This document shows, one piece after another, positions 9,175-17,338 of a stretch of 52,244 bases of DNA. The translations under genes and the position numbers were made by a program. The notes under the pieces were generated by a model that worked only from the letters and a program-made list of their open reading frames with translations, ran no database searches and was not told where the DNA came from. Source of the DNA: Rhizobium alarense (GTDB lineage: Bacteria > Pseudomonadota > Alphaproteobacteria > Rhizobiales > Rhizobiaceae); assembly GCF_021555155.1 (NCBI RefSeq), contig NZ_JAKGBU010000006.1:1-52244 (forward strand). The letters run 5' to 3'. Numbering within the stretch: the stretch's first letter is position 1; each line of letters opens with the position of its first letter.

Positions 9175-9537
9175 CCCTTTCCGGGCCGTCCCCCCAAACG
9201 GCCATTTCAGACAGAGCAGACTTCAGCCCGCAGCGATGAAGGTAGAGCGGACTTGCGGAAGAAAATATGGCGCTGCAGCAAAAAACCGATGGCGCTTTGG
9301 TTGCATTGCAGCAACGGCGTTGACTGCTTCGTGGTCCGGCCGGCCGCCGCGATCGGGTCAGAACCCGTGAAAGGGATTGGGAAGCAAAGATGTGAAGTTG
9401 TTTCGCATATGCTTAAAGGCCGCAATTGGAGGCTGTGACGATGCCTGCAATTTTTTAGGTCGCCGTTACCTGAATATACCTTCCAGAACGCTTTGACGTC
9501 TCGAATTGGACAATTCCGCGTCGAATTGAGGCAATTT
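9175..9537. promoter_or_regulatory. Gene-free stretch before exoH; place where exoI is expected
   Basis: 363 bp between the exoT stop and the exoH start, lower in GC than the flanking genes. It should carry the promoter for exoHKLAMONP. The block TATGGCGCTGCAGCA at about 9267 is partly repeated as GATGGCGCTTTGGTTGCA at about 9290, followed by TTGCAGCAACG. No exoI-like coding sequence is visible on either strand. I cannot assign specific regulator sites. Confidence 0.45.
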
Positions 9538-11016
9538 TCAGCCGGCACTCTGCAGGGCCGCACGCGATCCGGGGCGTGCAAGACCCCAAAGCTTGCGCAG
9601 CAGCGGTCGCTCGAGAACGAGAATCAGCACCGCGTAAACGGCGCCCCCAATCAGGCCGCCGGCAACGACCTTCAACGCCGGATGCGGCAGGTGCACGCCG
9701 TAGCGATCGAGCACATAGCGCACAACGAGCGCCATGACGATGGCCGAGATCATCGGACGGCTCGCCCGATAGAGGCCGACGACCAGCGGTGTCTGGTCGA
9801 CCTTGAACACCACCCAGGAATACCCGAAGAGCACGGCCGCATTGACGGCACAGAGCCAGACCATCGCTTCGGTCAGCGAGCCGCCGAGCGCCCCGTAGGC
9901 AACGGCGCCGGTCGTCACGATCGCCCGCACGATCGCCCACCAGAAGAGAACCCCGCCGTTTCCGGAGCCTTTCAGGTAGGGAATGAACGTGCTGCAGGGG
10001 GTGAGTATGCCTTTCGACAGGGCGAGCAGGCCGAGCACCGGCCAGGCATAGGCCCATTGCGGACCGAACAGCACGAACATCGCCGGTTCGGCGATCGCCC
10101 AGAGACCGAACATCATCGGCGCGAGCAGCAGTGTCGTCACCTGCGTGCTCAGCATCAGCGCCTGCGAGCGGCGCTCCCGGTCGTGCGCCATGGTGCTGAA
10201 GGCTGGAAAGAGAACGCCCATCACGGCAGACAGCACCACCTGATTCGGAATGCTGGAAAACCGGTTCGCCGCCGAATAGGCGCCGGCATCCGCCAGGCCG
10301 AGATAGCGGGAAATGACGACCATCGGCGACTGGAAGGTGATGAAATTGGCAATCTCGGAGCCCATCAGCCCGAGGCTGAAGCGGGCCAGTTTCAGCACCC
10401 GTCGACTGTTGAACCGCAAACGCGGCATGTAACGGGATACCGCAAAGAGACCGCCGAGGCGAATCACGGCGGCCACGAAGAGCTGAACAATAAGAGCCCA
10501 GACCCCGAAGCCGAAGAGTGCCATCAGCACGGCCGCGATCGCGGCCGTCGATTCCGATGCCATGCTCCAGAGCGCATCCTTGCTGAACTGCATGCGGCGG
10601 GCAAGCAGCGCATAGGCGACGTCGCCGGCAAGCTGCAGCGGAATGAGCACGCTCATGACGCGCAGCAGATAGGCGGCCTGCGGTGCGCCGAGCCAGGCGG
10701 CGAAGAAATCCGCCCAGACGTAAAGGCCGATTGCCATGAGGCTGGCGATGGCGAGATTGGCCCAGAAGACTGAGTGGATTGTCTCCGCCTCCTCCTCCTT
10801 TTCCAGGATAAGGGCGGACGCCAGGCCCGCGCCGCCGACCATCGCCAGGAACTGCACGACGGCGAGCGCGACCGCCACCGCACCGAACTCTTCTGGCGAC
10901 AGCAGCCTTGCCAGAATGGGCACCGTGACAAACTTAAGCCCGAATGTGCTTGTCTTGGATAGGACACTCCAGCCGACGTTGCGGGTCACGGACTTCGCAT
11001 TCACATGCTGGGACAT
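9538..11016 (-). CDS. exoT: ExoT, succinoglycan flippase (PST/MOP family)
   Basis: Wzx-like integral membrane transporter thought to move the lipid-linked octasaccharide, and in S. meliloti particularly low-molecular-weight succinoglycan, across the inner membrane. The 492-residue product has twelve or more hydrophobic segments, the polysaccharide-synthesis signature NVGWSVLSKTSTFGLKFV near the N-terminus, and ARLLSPEEFG as in Wzx proteins. ATG 11016 is preceded by AAGGA at 7 nt. The same frame stays open far upstream, but that is antisense to exoW and is not coding. It is transcribed divergently from exoW across 120 bp. Confidence 0.93.
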   Translation of the reverse strand: MSQHVNAKSVTRNVGWSVLSKTSTFGLKFVTVPILARLLSPEEFGAVAVALAVVQFLAMVGGAGLASALILEKEEEAETIHSVFWANLAIASLMAIGLYVWADFFAAWLGAPQAAYLLRVMSVLIPLQLAGDVAYALLARRMQFSKDALWSMASESTAAIAAVLMALFGFGVWALIVQLFVAAVIRLGGLFAVSRYMPRLRFNSRRVLKLARFSLGLMGSEIANFITFQSPMVVISRYLGLADAGAYSAANRFSSIPNQVVLSAVMGVLFPAFSTMAHDRERRSQALMLSTQVTTLLLAPMMFGLWAIAEPAMFVLFGPQWAYAWPVLGLLALSKGILTPCSTFIPYLKGSGNGGVLFWWAIVRAIVTTGAVAYGALGGSLTEAMVWLCAVNAAVLFGYSWVVFKVDQTPLVVGLYRASRPMISAIVMALVVRYVLDRYGVHLPHPALKVVAGGLIGGAVYAVLILVLERPLLRKLWGLARPGSRAALQSAG

Positions 11017-11136
11017 GGCAGGATCCTTGGAGACGGAGGAACGACGAAGACGACGCATCCGCGCTGAAGGCGGCCGCAACCCGGTGGGAGGAGACCCAAG
11101 CGAAACTCTTTCTAGAGAGACCACAGGGACGAAAAG

Positions 11137-12096
11137 ATGGCGAAGCTGACTGTTATCATCCCCTTCTACCAGAAGGAGCCGGGTATCCTGAGGCGTGCAC
11201 TCGCCTCGGTCTTTGCCCAGACGCATACCGACTTCGACATCATCGTCGTCGATGACCAATCTCCCTATCCGATTGATTTGGAACTCGAACCGCTCCAGGC
11301 GGCCGAGCGGGAACGCATCACGGTGATCCGCCAGCCGAATGCCGGGCCGGGCGGCGCGCGCAATACCGGCCTCGACGCCATCCCGCCCGACACCGACTTT
11401 GCTGCCTTCCTCGATTCCGACGATGTCTGGACCCCCGACCATCTTGCCAATGCACGGCAGGCCATGATGCGGTTCGGCGCCGACTGCTATTTCGCGTCGA
11501 TCACCGGCGGTGACGCATTCTATTATCACTTCGGGATCGGTGACCTGGAGAAGACGGCGGGCACCGTCCGGCTCGGACACGATCCGCTGCTGCTCGAGAT
11601 CCCGGACCTCACGCGGGTCATGCTGGAAAACTGGAGCTTCCTGCATCTCTCCTGCATGGTGATCGGCCGGCCGCTGTTCAGCCGCGTTCGTTTCGAGGCG
11701 GAACTTCGCCTGGCCGCAGAGGACGTGCTGTTCTTTTGCGATTGCGTGCTCGCGGCCTGCCGCGTCGTGCTGTGCGGCGCGGCCGGCGCCCTGCGCGGCG
11801 AGGGCATCAACATCTTCCACGGCATCGACAACGACTCGCCCCAGTTCCTGCGCCAGCAGTTCAACACCTGGGTAGCGCTCGATACGCTGGAGTCCCGCTT
11901 TTCCCGCCGCCCGGCCGAAGTCGCCTCGATCCGGTCCTACAAGGACACCGCGCGCCGGCAGGCGCTCTGGGGCCAGGCCCGCCTCGTCAAGCGGCGCAAG
12001 ATGCCGGAGATGGGGTTGCTTGCCCGATGGGCCTTTCGCGATCCGCGCCTTCTCACCAGCGCCATGCAGCTCGCCGTCGGCAAGTTTGCGCGCTGA
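11137..12096 (+). CDS. exoW: ExoW, family 2 glucosyltransferase (seventh sugar)
   Basis: Expected to add the seventh residue (beta-1,3-glucose) in the side chain of the succinoglycan unit. The 319-residue product is identical in length to S. meliloti ExoW. It begins LTVIIPFYQKEPGILRRA, with IVVDDQSPYPI, GPGGARNTGLD, the metal-binding DSDD, and an ExoW-type block around NIFHGIDNDSPQFLRQQ. ATG 11137 follows GGGACGAAAAG. It is followed 71 bp later by exoV on the same strand. Confidence 0.93.
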   Translation: MAKLTVIIPFYQKEPGILRRALASVFAQTHTDFDIIVVDDQSPYPIDLELEPLQAAERERITVIRQPNAGPGGARNTGLDAIPPDTDFAAFLDSDDVWTPDHLANARQAMMRFGADCYFASITGGDAFYYHFGIGDLEKTAGTVRLGHDPLLLEIPDLTRVMLENWSFLHLSCMVIGRPLFSRVRFEAELRLAAEDVLFFCDCVLAACRVVLCGAAGALRGEGINIFHGIDNDSPQFLRQQFNTWVALDTLESRFSRRPAEVASIRSYKDTARRQALWGQARLVKRRKMPEMGLLARWAFRDPRLLTSAMQLAVGKFAR

Positions 12097-12167
12097 TCCA
12101 CCCGCATCCCGCCGGCGGCGCCAGGCGCCGTCGGCCCCCCGCACAAACCGCAATCGTGGAGCGCGAC

Positions 12168-13118
12168 ATGAAGCCTTTCTACTGGGAATCGCAGCACGGC
12201 AATTTCGGCGACGACCTCAATCTCTGGCTCTGGGATTTTCTGCTGCCCGGCCTGCGCGAGGTGCAGGAGGACGTGCTGCTGGTCGGGGTCGGCACGGTGC
12301 TCAACAGCGAACTGCTCGAGGGAAGCGGCCGCAAACTGGTGCTTGGCAGCGGGTTCGGCTACGGGACGCTTCCCGACATGGCGGATACGTCGACCTGGGA
12401 CGTCCGCTGCGTCCGAGGCCCGCTGACGGCCGGCAAGGCCGGTCTCGATGCGGCGCTCGGCATCATCGATCCGGCTGTGATGGTGGCGGAGATGCCGGAA
12501 TTCCAAGGACTTGAAAAGCTTCACAAACGCAGCTTCGTGCCCCATTGGGAATCGGCGGTTGCCGGGCTCTGGCCGCTGATCTGCTCCATGGCCGGCCTGA
12601 ACTATATCGATCCGCGCGGCGAGGCAAAGGACGTGATCCGGCAGATCGCCCAGTCGGAGATGATCATCGCCGAATCCATGCACGGTGCGATCCTCGCCGA
12701 CGCCTTCCGCGTCCCCTGGGTGGCGGTGGCGACGTCCGACAGCATCAACACGTTCAAGTGGAACGACTGGGCGTCGACGGTCGGCGTCCACTATCGGCCA
12801 CGCCGCATTCCCGTCTCCAGCCGCGCCGAGGCGATCATCAAGGGAACGCGTTTCTGGGGTGTCGACTTCGAGACGCGGCGGCGTTCGCTGGAAACGCTCT
12901 GGGACGAAGTGCCAGCCGAACGGGCGGTCGCTGCAAGGGGCGCGCCACGGCAGACGGGCCTGCGTGTCGCCGCGAAACAGGTTCTCGCTGCCCCGTCGAC
13001 GCTGGCGCTCTGGCAGGCGAGCCGTATCGAACCGCAGCTCAGCGCCGATTCACGGCTCGCGGAGCGGAAAGAGCGCTTCCTCGCGGTGCTTGAAGGCGCG
13101 CGCCGCGACTATTTTTGA
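12168..13118 (+). CDS. exoV: ExoV, polysaccharide pyruvyltransferase
   Basis: Adds the pyruvyl ketal to the terminal side-chain glucose using phosphoenolpyruvate. The 316-residue product matches ExoV in length and carries the pyruvyltransferase-family features: NFGDDLNLWLWDFLLPG at the N-terminus, LLVGVGTVLN, CVRGPLT and IIAESMHGAILADAFRVPWV. A longer open frame starts upstream inside exoW, but ATG 12168, with GTGGAG 7 nt before it, gives the family start. It converges with exoU, with 22 bp between the stops. Confidence 0.95.
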   Translation: MKPFYWESQHGNFGDDLNLWLWDFLLPGLREVQEDVLLVGVGTVLNSELLEGSGRKLVLGSGFGYGTLPDMADTSTWDVRCVRGPLTAGKAGLDAALGIIDPAVMVAEMPEFQGLEKLHKRSFVPHWESAVAGLWPLICSMAGLNYIDPRGEAKDVIRQIAQSEMIIAESMHGAILADAFRVPWVAVATSDSINTFKWNDWASTVGVHYRPRRIPVSSRAEAIIKGTRFWGVDFETRRRSLETLWDEVPAERAVAARGAPRQTGLRVAAKQVLAAPSTLALWQASRIEPQLSADSRLAERKERFLAVLEGARRDYF

Positions 13119-13140
13119 CGATGCCGTCACCGGCCGGCGT

Positions 13141-14145
13141 TCACTCCGTGCGGACGGGGAGAAGATAGCGTAAGCTGCCGGTTTCGTTTGCGTGGCCGAT
13201 CTGCGGCCGTCGCCGGCCTTTCGAACCGCCGAGCTTGTCCGCAAGGATGCCGGCGGCAACGGCCGGCAGAAGCATCGGCCTTTCCAGGAGATCGCCGACG
13301 GCTGCCGGCAGCCCCTCCGCCTTCTTGATGTCGAGAAATCGCCTCAAGGCGTGGCGATCGCGGATCTGGCGACGATGCCGGCGAAGCGGGGAGACGGCAT
13401 CCGCGGGAAGCAGCGGCTCCCGCAGCAGCCCTTCATCCGCCGTGAGCAGCACGGCAAGGTCGTCGGTGCGGTGTCTGCCACTCAGTGAATCGCGCCTGAC
13501 GACGGCGCCGTAACCGCAGCTGTCGATGACGGTATAGCGGGCACCCTTCAGCAACGCCCTGGCATAAAGATCGTAGTCTTCACCGAGACGCATGTCCTCC
13601 CTGTAACGGAGACCATGATGCTCCAGGAAGGCGCGCCGCATCACGGGCTTCAGGAATCCCATCTCGCCCCGTTGCGTCCCTCTTCTGGAAAGATTGCCCT
13701 CGACGAAGACACGCAGGTCCACCCGGCGCGGGCTGGGCGGAAAATGCCGTCGTTCGATATGCGCGCGCTCGACATGCGCCGCATCGACGAAGGCGATGTT
13801 GTCGGCGACGAAGTCCCAGTCCGACTGGGCGAGAAGCGCCTGGAACCGGCCCGGAAAAAAGAAATCGTCTGCGTCCAGAATGGCGATGAACGGGGCGGAT
13901 GAAAGAGCGATTGCATGATTGCGGGCAGCGGAGGGCCCCTTGTTGTGGTCGAACCGGACGATCTCAAGCCGCCTGCTGCCATCGTCGGCGGCGGCGGCCG
14001 CCGCCATCGTGCCGTCGTCGGATGCGTCATCGATGACGACGACCTCGGTCGTCTCGGGTTCGGCGAGTGCCGAAGCGACAGCACGCCCGATGGTGGAAGC
14101 CGCGTCGCGGGCGGCGATGACGACGCAAATGCTGTTGTTTGTCAC
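13141..14145 (-). CDS. exoU: ExoU, family 2 glucosyltransferase (sixth sugar)
   Basis: Expected to add the sixth residue (beta-1,6-glucose). The 334-residue product starts VTNNSICVVIAARDAASTI, then VVVIDDASDDGT, GPSAARNHAIAL, the metal-binding DADD, DFVADNIAFVD, MGFLKPVMRR and GEDYDLYARALL. GTG 14145 is chosen because GGAG lies 6 nt upstream and it produces the family N-terminus; the open frame continues upstream without family similarity. It lies 103 bp downstream of exoX on the same strand. It shares several blocks with ExoO, pointing to an old duplication within the cluster. Confidence 0.9.
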   Translation of the reverse strand: MTNNSICVVIAARDAASTIGRAVASALAEPETTEVVVIDDASDDGTMAAAAAADDGSRRLEIVRFDHNKGPSAARNHAIALSSAPFIAILDADDFFFPGRFQALLAQSDWDFVADNIAFVDAAHVERAHIERRHFPPSPRRVDLRVFVEGNLSRRGTQRGEMGFLKPVMRRAFLEHHGLRYREDMRLGEDYDLYARALLKGARYTVIDSCGYGAVVRRDSLSGRHRTDDLAVLLTADEGLLREPLLPADAVSPLRRHRRQIRDRHALRRFLDIKKAEGLPAAVGDLLERPMLLPAVAAGILADKLGGSKGRRRPQIGHANETGSLRYLLPVRTE

Positions 14146-14248
14146 GGCGATCTCCACGGCTTGAAGGATCGTCTGGAGATCCTGCCGGACTCCACGCTGC
14201 AACGCAGCATGTCGCACGATCGTGACGCAAAAACGGCCGGTCGGCGCT

Positions 14249-14575
14249 TTATAGATTGGAGGCGCCAGGCTCCTTGAGCCGGGAAACCGGAAGGCGCGCG
14301 GCTGCGCGGTCATCGACCGGGCGCGGCTCGGCCGCGGTTGCCGTCTCGGACTGACGCTCCCGGGCGGCCTTCCACACCAGGACAAGCAGCGCCAGGAAAT
14401 AACCGACCTGGATGAGAACGGCGCAAGCCAGGGTCCAGACCACGGTCGTCCAGACGGAGCCGGTCGAAAGATAGGAGACAACGGCAAATGCGACGAGCGC
14501 GAATGCCATGCTCACCAAAAAGCGCGGTGCGTAGGCGACGCTTTCTCGCATGTTTGAATGACGGGCAGGTTTCAT
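14249..14575 (-). CDS. exoX: ExoX, small inner-membrane inhibitor of exopolysaccharide synthesis
   Basis: Small membrane protein that in S. meliloti, Rhizobium NGR234 and R. leguminosarum lowers EPS production, apparently by acting on ExoY after translation. The 108-residue product has two closely spaced hydrophobic segments (about residues 18-37 and 43-68, including VLIQVGYFLALLVLV) and a charged cytoplasmic tail, the ExoX layout. Assignment rests on topology, size and position divergent from exoY. ATG 14575 is used; ATG 14551 is an alternative. The ratio of exoX to exoY copies is known to set EPS output, so their shared upstream region matters. Confidence 0.88.
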   Translation of the reverse strand: MKPARHSNMRESVAYAPRFLVSMAFALVAFAVVSYLSTGSVWTTVVWTLACAVLIQVGYFLALLVLVWKAARERQSETATAAEPRPVDDRAAARLPVSRLKEPGASNL

Positions 14576-15325
14576 TCGACGGTCCGCCTTCTCCTCATAG
14601 GCACATTCAATATACGGGTTGATGCGTTGCGATTCAATTGCTGGTTCTCACTGCCGGGTTGCGCTCCCGTGCATGCCGGCATTATGCCGCAGCACCCCTT
14701 CTGTTTCGGTTACGGTCACATTTAAAATGATGCAGTGCGAAATAATCCTTCGGTCATCATGTCGCCCGATAGAATCGGTTGCCTTCTTTCTGCCGTTTTC
14801 CAGACGGCCACGGCGGCATTTTCGTCTCTTCGACAGCAAAAACGGGAAGTCACCGGGAGGATGCACAGCCCATGAGTTGCAACACTCCGGATCGTTGATC
14901 AAATTTTGTTACAAATTTAGACTGCACTAATGGAAAAATGTGCAGTGCAAAATGATATTGCAGCGCAAAATTTTTGCCTCGTGCTTGTGTACTACCTCGA
15001 CACCTAGCAGAGAATTTTCGAACCTTATATGTATCAATTCGATTTCATGTAATTATTTTTCTCGCATTTCAAGTTTTACATCGTGATGCAAAATATTCAT
15101 CGGGCAAATTATACAATGTTGCGGCCTCGCCCTCATCCTGAGATACGCTCATATTCCTTAGATATACTTTAAAAACTTAAATAAGAATTCCCTTAATTTC
15201 AATTCTTGACCAAACAGCCACGATGATTCGGCTTTAAAAAACAAAATCTCACCATACACTCACGTTTGGATACGTTCTCAGTCCGAGGGACCCGACCAAT
15301 CGCCAACGTAAATGGAGCTCACTCT
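14576..15325. promoter_or_regulatory. AT-rich exoX/exoY control region with repeated TGCAnnGCAAAAT-like elements
   Basis: 750 bp with no convincing gene, strikingly AT-rich from about 14880 to 15265 while the flanks are GC-rich. Related elements recur: TGCAGTGCGAAATAAT (14731-14746), TGCAGTGCAAAATGAT (14941-14956), TGCAGCGCAAAATTTT (14959-14974) and GATGCAAAATATTCATC (15085-15101). The middle two are spaced 18 bp. In S. meliloti the equivalent region binds the zinc-finger repressor MucR, which favours AT-rich DNA; that identity is inferred here. Confidence 0.6.
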
Positions 15326-16003
15326 ATGAAGTCCGCGACTCGATCGGCCATGTCGCCGTTTTTCAGTTCGATCGCAACCGGCGCGCCGCCGGTAGGGGGG
15401 ATATCCAAGCGCAGCTTCGACATACTTGCCGCAGTGGCGGCTCTCGTCCTGTTGAGCCCGATCTTTCTGCTCATCATGGCGCTCGTAAAATTGTCGGACG
15501 GCGGAAGCATCTTCTATGGCCACCGCCGCGTCGGTCATAACGGTCAGACGTTCCACTGCCTGAAATTCCGCACCATGATGCCGAACGGCGACGCGGTGCT
15601 GCAGGAGTTCTTGCGCAACAATCCGGCCGCCTACGAGGAATGGCGGACGACGCGCAAGCTGCAGCACGATCCCCGCGTCACCATCGTCGGCTCCGTGCTG
15701 CGCAAGCTCAGCCTCGACGAACTGCCCCAGATCATCAACATCCTGCGGGGCGAGATGAGCGTCGTCGGTCCTCGACCGGTCGTCGAGGACGAACTCGAGA
15801 TGTACGAGGCCGCGGCCGTCTACTACCTGCAGACGCGGCCGGGCCTGACCGGTCTCTGGCAGGTCAGCGGGCGCAACGACGTGTCCTATGCCTCCCGTGT
15901 CGCTTTCGACACCCACTATGTGCGCAACTGGTCGCTGCTGGCCGATTTTGTCATCGTCGTGCGCACGATCCCCGCCGTCTGCCTCTCGCGCGGCAGCTAC
16001 TGA
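15326..16003 (+). CDS. exoY: ExoY, undecaprenyl-phosphate galactose phosphotransferase
   Basis: Initiating enzyme: transfers galactose-1-phosphate from UDP-galactose to undecaprenyl phosphate. The 225-residue product has one hydrophobic anchor (about residues 35-57) followed by the bacterial sugar transferase domain, with CLKFRTMMPNGD, LRKLSLDELPQIINILRG, MSVVGPRPV and RPGLTGLWQVSGR. ATG 15326 has GGAG 8 nt upstream; the frame opens earlier at a TTG (15266) without a ribosome site. It is the first gene of exoYFQZ and lies downstream of the AT-rich control region, making it the likely control point of the pathway. Confidence 0.96.
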   Translation: MKSATRSAMSPFFSSIATGAPPVGGISKRSFDILAAVAALVLLSPIFLLIMALVKLSDGGSIFYGHRRVGHNGQTFHCLKFRTMMPNGDAVLQEFLRNNPAAYEEWRTTRKLQHDPRVTIVGSVLRKLSLDELPQIINILRGEMSVVGPRPVVEDELEMYEAAAVYYLQTRPGLTGLWQVSGRNDVSYASRVAFDTHYVRNWSLLADFVIVVRTIPAVCLSRGSY

Positions 16004-16056
16004 CACTCCGTCTCCGGTGGCCGGGTGCTGCCGGAGTTGACAGAAATGGGAAGCTC

Positions 16057-17331
16057 ATGACGACAACGCGCAGAGCGGCGCCGGCTGCCGGCCATTTCGC
16101 ATTTGCCAGGACACTCCTGTTCGCCGTTGCGGTCAGTCTTGCCGGCCTTGCCGCTGCAGGGCCGGCGGAGGCGGAGGACTATCGCCTCGGCGTCATGGAC
16201 AAGCTGCGCATCAGGGTCGCGGAATGGCAGACGGCGGAGGGCACGATCCGCGACTGGTCGGCGGTCAGCGGCGACTACAGCGTCGGTGCGGACGGCATGA
16301 TCTCCCTTCCCTTCGTCGGTTCGCTGCCGGCGTCCGATCGCACGACCGGCGAGCTCGCGGACGAGATCGGCAAGAAGATGCAGATCCTGTTCGGCTTGCG
16401 CGACCGGCCGTCGGCCTCCGTCGAGCTGGCGCAATACCGTCCGATCTACATTTCCGGCGAGATCCAGACGCCGGGCGAATATCCCTATGCGCCCGGCATG
16501 ACGGTCCTCAAGGCTGTCAGCCTCGGCGGCGGCCTGCGCCGGGCGGAAACCGGCCAGCGCTTCGCGCGCGACTTCCTGCGCTCGCAGGGCGACGCCTCCG
16601 TCTATCTCGCCGAGCGCAACCGGCTGCTTATCCGCCGTGCCCGGCTTATCGCCGAGATGAGCGGCGCGGCCGCGATCGACATGCCGGCCGAACTGAAGGG
16701 TACGCCGGACGCCGAGCCAATCCTCGAAAGCGAGATGGCGCTCATGACGTCGCGCGACAAACGCCTGAGACTGCAACTGACGGCGCTTGCGGACCTGAAG
16801 GAACTGCTGCGCAGTGAGATCGAATCGCTTGCCAAGAAATCCGAAACCCAGACGCGTCAGCTGACGCTGGTGGAAGGGGACCGGGAGAAGGTGGACGCGC
16901 TTGCCGAAAAGGGCCTCGCCATCAGTTCCCGGCGCCTGTCGCTCGAGCAGCGCGTCGCCGACCTGCAGGCGGCTCTGCTCGACATCGACACGGCGTCACT
17001 GAAGGCAAAGCAGGATATCAACAAGGCGACGCAAGACGAGACGAACCTGCAGAACGACTGGGACGCACAGCTCGCGGAGGAACTCCAGAACACCGAACAG
17101 GAGCTCGACACGCTCACCCTCAAGCTCGGCACCACCCGGGACCTGATGGCGGAGGCCCTGCTGCAGTCGGCGGATTCGGCATCCATGACGAAGCACGTCT
17201 CCGCCGCCAACGTCGTCTATTCGATCGTTCGCGATGTCGATGGCGAAAGTCGGCAGATCGCCGCCAGCGAGACGACCCGCGTCCTGCCCGGCGACGTTGT
17301 CAAGGTGGATGTCAGCGTCGCGATGCGATGA
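16057..17331 (+). CDS. exoF: ExoF, polysaccharide export protein (OMA/Wza-like periplasmic/outer-membrane family)
   Basis: Needed with ExoY for the first step of succinoglycan synthesis and for export. The 424-residue product has a signal peptide (LLFAVAVSLAGLAAAGPAEA, about residues 18-40) followed by the polysaccharide export domain (YRLGVMDKLRIRVAEW, YSVGADGMISLPFVG) and a SLBB-like segment (IYISGEIQTPGEYPYAPGMTV). Long coiled-coil helices occupy about residues 190-370, and a second SLBB-like strand set ends the protein. ATG 16057; an ORF-long extension upstream overlaps exoY and is discarded. exoQ begins 8 nt after its stop. Confidence 0.94.
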   Translation: MTTTRRAAPAAGHFAFARTLLFAVAVSLAGLAAAGPAEAEDYRLGVMDKLRIRVAEWQTAEGTIRDWSAVSGDYSVGADGMISLPFVGSLPASDRTTGELADEIGKKMQILFGLRDRPSASVELAQYRPIYISGEIQTPGEYPYAPGMTVLKAVSLGGGLRRAETGQRFARDFLRSQGDASVYLAERNRLLIRRARLIAEMSGAAAIDMPAELKGTPDAEPILESEMALMTSRDKRLRLQLTALADLKELLRSEIESLAKKSETQTRQLTLVEGDREKVDALAEKGLAISSRRLSLEQRVADLQAALLDIDTASLKAKQDINKATQDETNLQNDWDAQLAEELQNTEQELDTLTLKLGTTRDLMAEALLQSADSASMTKHVSAANVVYSIVRDVDGESRQIAASETTRVLPGDVVKVDVSVAMR

Positions 17332-17338
17332 GGCGCCG

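Noticed and set aside
9207-9581. A 124-codon minus-strand frame in the exoI position.
   Set aside because: It shows no thermonuclease-like motifs, no signal peptide and no ribosome site, and overlaps the end of exoT.
9538-12153. An 871-codon frame suggesting a much longer ExoT.
   Set aside because: The extra 379 codons are antisense to exoW and lack family similarity; ATG 11016 with AAGGA gives the normal ExoT length.
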